A DNA stretch of 64,000 bases from contig JAAXGN010000068.1 of the NCBI GenBank assembly GCA_012267415.1, positions 54,019 to 118,018 on the forward strand, read 5' to 3'. The DNA comes from Candidatus Poribacteria bacterium (GTDB lineage: Bacteria > Poribacteria > WGA-4E > WGA-3G). Made by a program: the position numbers and the translations under genes. This document shows positions 10,482 to 16,764 of this stretch, piece after piece; position 1 is the stretch's first letter; each line of letters starts with the position of its first letter. The notes beneath the pieces are model-generated. The model was given only the letters and a program-made list of their open reading frames with translations. It searched no databases and was not told where the DNA came from.

Positions 10482-10589
10482 GACCGTATGATGATGTTTG
10501 TTGAGCGGAGAGGGTAATGATGGATGGTTGTTGTCGAAAGAAGAACAATTTCATGCCAAAACATTACACACCCCTGTATATATTACGAT

Positions 10590-10618
10590 TTGTTATCTGC
10601 AAATGATTGTGGTATAAT
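10590..10618 (+). promoter_or_regulatory. Duplicated sigma-70 promoter before the deleted ferredoxin copy
   Basis: -35 TTGTTA (10590-10595), 17-base spacer, extended -10 TGGTATAAT (TATAAT at 10613-10618). It matches the promoter at 12700-12728 with few changes, so the promoter was duplicated with the gene. Confidence 0.6.
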
Positions 10619-10656
10619 TAAGTCAGACTATCACTTGAGGGAAGGTGGAAAATGTT

Positions 10657-11079
10657 ATGGCATATATAATATGTGAACCGTGTGTTGACATAATGGATAC
10701 GGCTTGTGTTGATGTCTGTCCTGTTTTTTGTATACACACCAGTGAAGGTGAAACACAATCACGTTTTGGTGCATCATTTTATGGGTGGCTGCCTTCCCTT
10801 TTCGCGACGCCACTTCTCAAAGCCATGCGTTCTACGATAACAGATGATCTCGCTGCACCTCGTGTTACCAATCCCGGTGCCGTTCAAACCGATGGTGAAA
10901 TATACTCTGATGACATAAAGGAACGTTATCGACGTTACGGAATGGTAAATCGCGTCTCTGAATTAGCAGACCACTATCGGATAGAGATAGAATTTCCACG
11001 TTGGGTACCAAACTCTGCTGCCAAAGAAAGACACGACTCACAAAGGCTATTGTTTTCTGATTATCTATCTGCTAATTGA
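10657..11079 (+). pseudogene. Internally deleted, 3'-truncated copy of the ferredoxin-membrane fusion gene
   Basis: A 140-residue open frame from ATG 10657 (AGGTGG eight bases upstream; a GTG at 10645 is a less likely start). Residues 1-32 match the ferredoxin N-terminus of the gene at 12767. The frame then jumps to the equivalent of residue about 222 (TQSRFGASF) and continues to about 13710 of the parent, where the sequences diverge. The deletion removes the second cysteine block (C42/C45/C48/C52) and both membrane helices, so no iron-sulfur cluster can form. The junction falls at short similarity (ggtga/gatga). Near-identity to the parent and the retained promoter point to a recent event. 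It may still be expressed as a small soluble protein, but a relic is more likely. Confidence 0.8.
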
Positions 11080-11121
11080 GTGCAGTGCTTATCTTCATTT
11101 CATCTGCAAGGCTGCGCGAGT

Positions 11122-12135
11122 TTATTTCTGCCGTAACACTTCCTCAAGCGTGATATCCTTATCTACTATCCGGAAAGCGGTTGCAAAACTAATACTATGT
11201 TCTGAAGCAAGTTGTGATGCTTGTTTCTGCCGCAACACTTTCTCAAGCGTGATATACTTATCTACTATCTGGTAAGCGGCTCCAAGACGAATCTCATGTT
11301 CTGAAGCAAGTTGTGATGCTTGTTTCTGCCGCAACACTTTCTCAAGCGTGATATACTTATCTACTATCTGGTAAGCAGTGGAAACATCAATATTGTGTTC
11401 TGAAGCGAGCTGTAATGCTTGATCTCTTCTGGGTGTACTTTCAATAGCCTGATGTTCTGAGGAGAGTTCAACAATAGGAGGACAGTGTTCATCTATTTTT
11501 TCAAACAGCGAATTTACTAAAGACTGACAATACTGTTTATCCTTATATCCTCCCTGCTGAAAGTAATAATATCTGTAGCAGATGGCAGCAACGAAGTCTG
11601 CGAACTGTATGAATGGATTCTCATTAGAATGAACAAAGACACAGTTTTGAAAGTTTGGGTATTTATGCAAATCTTTATTAAACATATCCAACAGGACGCG
11701 CTGTTGATCTCGGGCGCCTAATTCATCGTGCAAAATCATACCATAGGGATCGGGTGGTAAGGAATCCATACAGAGCTCAAGCGTTTTTCTAAAGAGGGCT
11801 GCGCAGAGGTTATCACCTTTATGTCGTATCTTTTTTCTTATCGCTTTTACTCGAATAATATGGGCATCTTTTATTTCCAAAAAATGGGTTAATAGGTTCT
11901 GGCATATCTGCTCAGTTTGCTCCTGGTAGTATGAGTCTGTGCTATTGAGTAAGGGTCCATATTTTATTTCTCTACGAGAACTTCCTACCAAAGGCTTTAC
12001 AATTTCAGGGTAAGCCTTTAAGAAGTTCTGTTGGCTATTAAAAGGAACACAGATGGCAGCATAAATGAATTGACGTTCATTGACCCCTGATTCATCTATA
12101 TAGATACACCATGTTTGCATTTTTTTTAAGGTCAT
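11122..12135 (-). CDS. DUF3800 protein with three C-terminal 33-residue repeats
   Basis: 337 residues. The N-terminal part carries DUF3800 hallmarks: YIDESG near residue 12, HDELG in the middle and QFADFVAAI near 180. These acidic positions fit the proposed RNase H-like fold, and DUF3800 genes are often found in defence or mobile settings. The last ~100 residues are three near-identical 33-residue units (LASEH-I----AYQIVDKYITLEKVLRQK), visible as about 99-bp DNA repeats at 11125-11430. The start is uncertain: ATG 12135 or ATG 12120 (MQTWCIYIDESG); neither has a clear ribosome site. Its upstream region is filled by the structured repeats at 12151-12449. The gene is convergent with the deleted ferredoxin copy and lies between the two ferredoxin copies, so it looks inserted. 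Confidence 0.82.
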   Translation of the reverse strand: MTLKKMQTWCIYIDESGVNERQFIYAAICVPFNSQQNFLKAYPEIVKPLVGSSRREIKYGPLLNSTDSYYQEQTEQICQNLLTHFLEIKDAHIIRVKAIRKKIRHKGDNLCAALFRKTLELCMDSLPPDPYGMILHDELGARDQQRVLLDMFNKDLHKYPNFQNCVFVHSNENPFIQFADFVAAICYRYYYFQQGGYKDKQYCQSLVNSLFEKIDEHCPPIVELSSEHQAIESTPRRDQALQLASEHNIDVSTAYQIVDKYITLEKVLRQKQASQLASEHEIRLGAAYQIVDKYITLEKVLRQKQASQLASEHSISFATAFRIVDKDITLEEVLRQK

Positions 12136-12150
12136 TGCACAAATAAATAG

Positions 12151-12449
12151 TGGAGGTAGAGTCGGTACTCTTGAAGCATTATAAATTGCACCCTCATTTT
12201 TTGAGGACTCGGTGATCCTCTGGTGAATAGAGTCAGCACTCTCTAAAGATCAATGACCTACTCCACCAAGACAGAATATGCAGTATAAGAGGGGGATAAT
12301 TGTTTATCCCCCTCTTAATCTCTCTTCTCTCTGGAGGTAGAGTCGGCACTCTCAAAGCGTTATCAACGCATCCCTCATTTTTTGAGGACTCGGTGATCCT
12401 CTGGTGAATAGAGTCGGCACTCTCTAAAGATCAATGACCTACTCCACCA
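12151..12449. repeat. Two 118-bp direct repeats with RNA-like secondary structure
   Basis: Copies at 12151-12268 and 12332-12449 (period 181) are identical except at a few sites. Each begins TGGAGGTAGAGTCGG and ends CTACTCCACCA, an imperfect outer stem. Inner hairpins are AGAGT-(4)-ACTCT near both ends, CCTCA-(5)-TGAGG in the middle and a variable hairpin. The variable hairpin reads GCA...TGC in copy 1 and GCGTT...AACGC in copy 2, a compensatory change. Which strand is transcribed is unknown. On the minus strand it would be the leader of the DUF3800 gene. It could equally be a palindromic mobile repeat. Confidence 0.7.
12287..12316. terminator. Strong 13-bp hairpin between the two structured repeats
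   Basis: AAGAGGGGGATAA (12287-12299) pairs perfectly with TTATCCCCCTCTT (12304-12316) around a TTGT loop. It could terminate transcription on either strand or form part of a larger RNA. No long U tract follows, so the terminator role is tentative. Confidence 0.4.
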
Positions 12450-12662
12450 AAATATGAATAAGATGATCACTTAGATCATGATCCATTCAGACCTTACGCA
12501 AGGCACAATGAGTCACTAAACTCAAACCGCTATGCTTTAATAAATACTCGTATGAACAAAAATTTATGTTCATAGTGAGACAATTTATCAATAGTTTACG
12601 TAAGTTTAAGGAGTATACCATATTTAAGGATAAAAGTCAACTTTATTTTCTATTCAGAATCT

Positions 12663-12684
12663 AGTGACAAAAACTTTACACACC
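12663..12684 (-). repeat. Family-1 transposon-end fragment
   Basis: TGACAAAAACTTTACACACC is the reverse complement of the family-1 terminus. It lies just upstream of the ferredoxin promoter. A degraded version (attacacaccc) sits at the same place before the deleted copy (10561-10573). Confidence 0.5.
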
Positions 12685-12699
12685 TGTTTATATTACAAT

Positions 12700-12728
12700 T
12701 TGCTATCCTCAAATGATTGTGGTATAAT
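12700..12728 (+). promoter_or_regulatory. Sigma-70 promoter of the ferredoxin fusion/bioA operon
   Basis: -35 TTGCTA (12700-12705), 17-base spacer, extended -10 TGGTATAAT (TATAAT at 12723-12728), about 38 bases before the ATG. Conservation in the duplicated copy at 10590 supports it. Confidence 0.65.
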
Positions 12729-12766
12729 TAAGTCAGACTATCACTTGAGGGAAGGTGGAAAATGTT

Positions 12767-14059
12767 ATGGCATATATAATATGTGAACCGTGTGTTGACG
12801 TAATGGATACGGCTTGTGTTGATGTGTGTCCGGTTGATTGTATACACACCAATGAAGGTGAGATACAGTTATACATTGATCCAAACGTCTGTATCGACTG
12901 CGCAGCTTGTGTTCCTGCTTGTCCTGTGGAAGCAATCTTTATGCAAAGCGATGTCCCAAGCCAATGGGAATCGTTTATAGATGTCAACAGTAAGTTTTTT
13001 GAGACATTCGTCTATCCAGAAAAAGAGGGTGATGGAGATGGCGCGGATGGAAAAGGTGGAGGGAAAACACAAGGTGTACCAGAGGAATATGTGCAGCTGC
13101 CAGCTGCTGTTAGTTCTTCGCTCCGGACACCCTTTAACGTGTTAGCAATGCTTAGCCAACCGATACTCGGTGCATTCTCGGCAAAATTCAAATCGCAGTT
13201 AGAAGAAATGGCGGGAAATTCATGGATATTCAATTCCGCTGTCTCAACAGGCATTAATAGTCTCATAAACCTGATTCTATATCCGCTTATACTCTTTTTC
13301 ATCGGGATGCAACGCGGTGACGTAACGCTTTTTTCATCTTCAGGTAATTTGATGATCTTTCTCGGTATAACTATCGCTATCGCTGAAGGTATCTTCAGGT
13401 TTAGGCATGAACTTACAACAACACCGGATGAAACACAATCCCGTTTTGGTGCATCATTTTATGGGTGGCTGCCTTCCCTTTTCGCTACGCTACTTCTAAA
13501 AGCCATGCGTTCTACAATCACAGATGATCCCGCTGCACCTCGTGTTACCAATCCCGGTGCCGTTCAAACCGATGGTGAAATATACTCTGATGACATAAAG
13601 GAACGTTATCGACGTTACGGAATGGTAAATCGCGTCTCTGAATTAGCAGACCACTATCGGATAGAGATAGAATTTCCACGTTGGGTACCAAACTCTGCTG
13701 CCAAAGAAAGAAACGACTTACCCGACAGAATGCCACATTATGACTATGAGGTATCAATCAGTTCCCCTTATGTGGCAGATTCAGCGATCCCACCTGAGAG
13801 CATTGTTACAGTTCAAACACAATTGCCGCGAGACCCAGAAGAATCAGATCGGTTCTTAGACCCAAGATTTGAGGAGGTCGTTGGACGTACAAGTTCATTT
13901 CCCGATGGCTTTAGAAACATCTTCCCGATACAAGCACAGCCAGAAGATTTCCGCGCAAAGTATCGCAACCGAATGCTTGAAATTATCGTACCGAAAACAG
14001 GTACTTATGAAGAACTCGGTATAGAACTTCCTGTTCATTATGCAAAGCTTAAAGGATAG
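12767..14059 (+). CDS. Seven-iron ferredoxin fused to a two-helix membrane domain and Hsp20-like tail
   Basis: 430 residues from ATG 12767 (AGGTGG eight bases upstream; an in-frame GTG at 12755 is less likely). Cysteines follow the Azotobacter FdI pattern: C9, C17 and C52 fit a 3Fe-4S cluster and C21, C42, C45, C48 a 4Fe-4S cluster (CIDCAACVPACP). A Gly/Asp-rich linker at about 86-100 is followed by two membrane helices (about 160-181 and 193-212). The C-terminal ~200 residues (YRIEIEFPRW ... LEIIVPK) resemble a small heat-shock/alpha-crystallin fold, which is a weak inference. The 3' end overlaps bioA by 20 bases, so translation is probably coupled. It may bring electrons to a membrane site. 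A link to biotin synthesis is suggested by position only. Confidence 0.85.
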   Translation: MAYIICEPCVDVMDTACVDVCPVDCIHTNEGEIQLYIDPNVCIDCAACVPACPVEAIFMQSDVPSQWESFIDVNSKFFETFVYPEKEGDGDGADGKGGGKTQGVPEEYVQLPAAVSSSLRTPFNVLAMLSQPILGAFSAKFKSQLEEMAGNSWIFNSAVSTGINSLINLILYPLILFFIGMQRGDVTLFSSSGNLMIFLGITIAIAEGIFRFRHELTTTPDETQSRFGASFYGWLPSLFATLLLKAMRSTITDDPAAPRVTNPGAVQTDGEIYSDDIKERYRRYGMVNRVSELADHYRIEIEFPRWVPNSAAKERNDLPDRMPHYDYEVSISSPYVADSAIPPESIVTVQTQLPRDPEESDRFLDPRFEEVVGRTSSFPDGFRNIFPIQAQPEDFRAKYRNRMLEIIVPKTGTYEELGIELPVHYAKLKG

Positions 14060-15383
14060 GGAGCAGTTAATCTCTTGGGATAGAAAACACCTTTGGCATC
14101 CATTCACACAGATGCAAGATTGGCTGGATGAACATCCGGTTATCATCGCGCGCGGTGAAGGTATCTACCTTACAGATATTGATGGCAATCGTTACATTGA
14201 TGGTATAGCATCCATGTGGACAAATGTTCACGGACATAACCATCCTGACCTTAACGCAGCACTCAAGAATCAGATTGATAGCATCTCTCACGCGACACTC
14301 CTCGGTTATAGTAATATACCCGCGATTGAACTTGCTCAAAAATTGGTTGAGATTACACCTGTCGGTCTTAACAAGGTGTTCTATTCGGATAATGGATCGA
14401 CTGCTGTTGAAGTTGCTTTGAAAATGGCATTTCAATACTGGCAGCATAGAGGACAACCACAACGCAATCTATTTGTGCATTTTGATAACGCCTATCACGG
14501 TGACACCATCGGTGCAATGAGTGTCGGTGGAATTGATACTTTTCATAGCACATTCAATTCGCTTCTATTTGATGCCGTACGAGTTTCCACACCGCAACAC
14601 GTATCCGATGCGGAGAGAAGAACCCTTTGGCTCAATGCTGTTGCGCGTGTCTTGGCTGACAATGAAGGGAAAATAGCAGGGATTATCTTGGAACCCTTAA
14701 TACAGGGAGCAGGTGGCATGCTAATCGCTCCTAAAGGCTTCTTGAATGGACTGGCAGCTTTAGCGAAAAAGTGGAACACACTCCTCATCGTTGATGAGGT
14801 AATGACAGGTTTTGGACGGACGGGGAAAATGTGGGCATGTGAACATGAGAACATCTCACCAGATATTCTATGCACCGCAAAGGGACTCACAGCAGGATAT
14901 CTACCACTCGCAGCTACGTTAACAACCGATGAAATCTATAGTGCTTTCCTTGCAGATTACAGTGAACGCAAGACGTTTTTTCACGGACATACATACACAG
15001 GTAATCCGTTAGGTTGTGCTGTTGCCTTAGAGAATATAGCAATTTTTGCGCGCGAAGACCTGATAGATAAACTCCAGTCAACAATTACGCATTTTGAGCA
15101 GAAATTGCAACGTTTCTATGAACTCAAGCATGTTGCGGATGTAAGAGTATGCGGGATGGCTGCGGGTATAGAGCTGATGAAAGACACTTCTAAAAATATA
15201 CCTTACCCTTATGAAGAAAAAGTCGGTATCCACGTCTGCAAAGCTGCACTTAGCAAAGGAGCAATACTCCGTCCGTTGGTCAACACCATTGTTTTGATGC
15301 CCCCTTTACAGATATCTATTTCAGAATTAGATGCACTCCTTGATATTGCTTATAGTGCAATAGATGAAGTTACATTTCAATGA
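14040..15383 (+). CDS. bioA: Adenosylmethionine-8-amino-7-oxononanoate aminotransferase
   Basis: 447 residues, usual length for BioA (class III, PLP-dependent). It transfers the amino group of S-adenosylmethionine to KAPA to give DAPA in biotin synthesis. Visible hallmarks: KHLWHPFTQM near residue 16-25, SDNGSTAVEVALKMA (116-130), AYHGDTIGAMSVGG (151-164), VDEVMTGFGRTG (251-262) and the PLP lysine in CTAKGL (K281). ATG 14040 lies inside the end of the ferredoxin gene with no clear ribosome site of its own. No bioF, bioD or bioB is in the window. The chance of another class III aminotransferase is low because of the N-terminal LWHPFTQM. Confidence 0.95.
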   Translation: MQSLKDREQLISWDRKHLWHPFTQMQDWLDEHPVIIARGEGIYLTDIDGNRYIDGIASMWTNVHGHNHPDLNAALKNQIDSISHATLLGYSNIPAIELAQKLVEITPVGLNKVFYSDNGSTAVEVALKMAFQYWQHRGQPQRNLFVHFDNAYHGDTIGAMSVGGIDTFHSTFNSLLFDAVRVSTPQHVSDAERRTLWLNAVARVLADNEGKIAGIILEPLIQGAGGMLIAPKGFLNGLAALAKKWNTLLIVDEVMTGFGRTGKMWACEHENISPDILCTAKGLTAGYLPLAATLTTDEIYSAFLADYSERKTFFHGHTYTGNPLGCAVALENIAIFAREDLIDKLQSTITHFEQKLQRFYELKHVADVRVCGMAAGIELMKDTSKNIPYPYEEKVGIHVCKAALSKGAILRPLVNTIVLMPPLQISISELDALLDIAYSAIDEVTFQ

Positions 15384-15384
15384 A

Positions 15385-15416
15385 ACCCAAGTTGCTACCT
15401 ATGTAGCATAAACTTT
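15385..15416 (-). repeat. End fragment of a family-2 miniature element
   Basis: ACCCAAGTTGCTACCTATGT and the next bases match, in inverse orientation, the right end of the element at 40358-40501. Only this end is present. Confidence 0.55.
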
Positions 15417-15450
15417 ATGAAGATTAAAAAGATAATCAGGTAATTTTGAT

Positions 15451-15600
15451 TACCCCCAGGCCGGTAGGTGCGATATCCTTATCGCACCGGATCCTAAGCA
15501 AAAAACTCGGACGAAACAGATTATGGTAAATCCGCTTCATCAAAGGTTTCCGCGTAGGATCCGGTGCGATAAGGATATCGCACCTACCGGCCTGGGGGTA
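15451..15600. repeat. Perfect 46-bp inverted repeat
   Basis: Arms 15451-15496 and 15555-15600 are exact reverse complements (first arm begins TACCCCCAGGCCGGTAGGTG). Each arm is itself partly palindromic (GGTGCGATATCC/TTATCGCACC). Related sequence occurs at 48551-48603 and fragments near 30603 and 30709, so this is a dispersed palindromic family. It lies downstream of bioA and could end transcription. Confidence 0.75.
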
Positions 15601-15638
15601 TTACCGCTTTCGTGCCTTCCTTAAATTGACGATTATGG

Positions 15639-15659
15639 TGACAAAATATTTACACACCC
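15639..15659 (-). repeat. Family-1 transposon-end fragment
   Basis: TGACAAAATATTTACACACC is a variant family-1 end in reverse orientation. No partner end is nearby. Confidence 0.4.
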
Positions 15660-15813
15660 AAGTTGAACTATTACGATAGTTAATGTTACAATAGACACAT
15701 TATTCTACTGTTAGCATCAAGTAATTTACTCACAACTTTTTCGTTTATACAATCTGACAATACAAACGCGAAAATTTGGTTATCAGTGTATAATGAATAT
15801 TAGAGGAAATATA

Positions 15814-16083
15814 ATGTATGATTCTAATGTCACTGCCGATATGATTGCCTCGCGTGGTGAAAAACTTTATCAGCAAAATATACGTGCAAAGGTTGAAGCA
15901 GACCATAAAGGAAGATTTTTGGCTGTGGATATTGAAACGGGTGACTATGCTATAGCTGATGAGGACTTAGAGGCTACAGATCGTCTTCTTTCAAAGCAAC
16001 CTAATGCCTTAGTATATGGACTACGGATCGGATTTCCAGCAGCCTATCGTATAGGATTTAAGATTTCGGTGTCTCCTCAATGA
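15814..16083 (+). CDS. Small conserved protein paired with an aspartic-protease gene
   Basis: 89 residues from ATG 15814, with GAGG seven bases upstream. An in-frame ATG at 15793 would add seven residues but has no ribosome site. TATAAT at 15788-15793 may be a -10 element. The sequence (MYDSNVTADMI, DHKGRFLAVDIETGDYAI) resembles small proteins that precede clan AA (retropepsin-like) protease genes in many bacteria; this is recalled, not searched. The stop overlaps the next ATG as ATGA, which supports an operon with the truncated gene that follows. Function unknown; possibly half of an addiction-type pair. Confidence 0.7.
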   Translation: MYDSNVTADMIASRGEKLYQQNIRAKVEADHKGRFLAVDIETGDYAIADEDLEATDRLLSKQPNALVYGLRIGFPAAYRIGFKISVSPQ

Positions 16084-16166
16084 TTATAGGAAAAATCACT
16101 AAGAATCGAGAGGCTGTCATAGAATTGGAAGTCATTGGAACCAATTGGCAAGATAGATATGCATAA
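16080..16166 (+). pseudogene. Truncated clan AA aspartic-protease gene
   Basis: A 28-residue frame (MIIGKITKNREAVIELEVIG...) starting at an ATGA overlap with the preceding gene. It resembles the N-terminus of retropepsin-like proteases, but it ends before the catalytic D-T/S-G segment. The remaining bases run into the 3' end of the convergent giant gene. A 34-bp piece of the same sequence recurs at 29819-29852. Confidence 0.6.
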
Positions 16167-16173
16167 GTGTCAA

Positions 16174-16764
16174 TCACTTCCGTATTAATAATTTCCGTGT
16201 AGCCGTAAAATCACCCACAGATAACGAATAGAAATAGATTCCGCTTGCCACAGACTCACCCATACTGTTTCTCCCATCCCAATATACTGCCCGGTTACGA
16301 CTCTGATAGATACCGGCAGCTTGATGTCCCAATTTCAATATCCTTACAACAGCACCATTCGCAGCATAGATTGTCAACGTAACCTCTGCAGACTTCGCGA
16401 GGTGATACGGTATCCACGTCTCAGGATTAGACGGATTTGGATAGTTCGCTAGCAATGCTGTCTTTTCAGGAATCAGTGATGCCAATAACCGTTCCAGATT
16501 CTCTATCCCTTGTTGGAATGCAAGTGATCCGTCATCTGCAGCCCGTGCTTTGTCTATCCATGCTTGCACCATTGTTGGTGTTAGTTCCCTGCTGTCTATG
16601 ACAACAATTGGTGCCGCCGTGGAATCTGGTGACTCACCCATGCGTTGTGCTACAATAATAAGGTCTTGGATGTTGACAGTACCATCCCGAGTTACGTCAG
16701 TGCGTAAGTTAAGATGGTGAGTCTGAACCAAAATCACCAGCGACGAGAATGAGGTCCAGGACAC
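16174..16764 (-). pseudogene. 3' part of the cytochrome/LRR giant: second dockerin and FlgD-like C-terminal domain
   Basis: In frame from 16764, but the homologous part begins near 16715. It encodes a dockerin half (DVTRDGTVNIQDLIIVAQRMG) directly continuing the first half (WDVNRDGRVSVLDLILVAGDFG) at the end of the upstream frame. It ends with a FlgD-like domain (NYPNPSNPETWIPYHLA ... YWDGRNSMGE ... TRKLLIRK) typical of secreted proteins in this group. Removing one T at the TCTTAAC site (around 16709-16712) joins both frames as DSPS-NLRTDV. So this is one gene with a one-base frameshift, by mutation or sequencing error. Alone it has no signal peptide. Confidence 0.82.

Larger units (their letters stand above)
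10007..10589. other. Intergenic region with repeats and no recognisable gene
   Basis: No coding frame with recognisable protein was found. It holds a degenerate element (10073-10295), short tandem acacggaga units near 10111-10140, and a long inverted repeat (10331-10481). The phrase GTATCTGCTCAGCATT occurs twice in direct orientation (about 10301 and 10383). Confidence 0.6.

Noticed and set aside
12733..12987. Minus-strand frame opposite the ferredoxin start
   Set aside because: The plus strand encodes a clear ferredoxin with a promoter and ribosome site.
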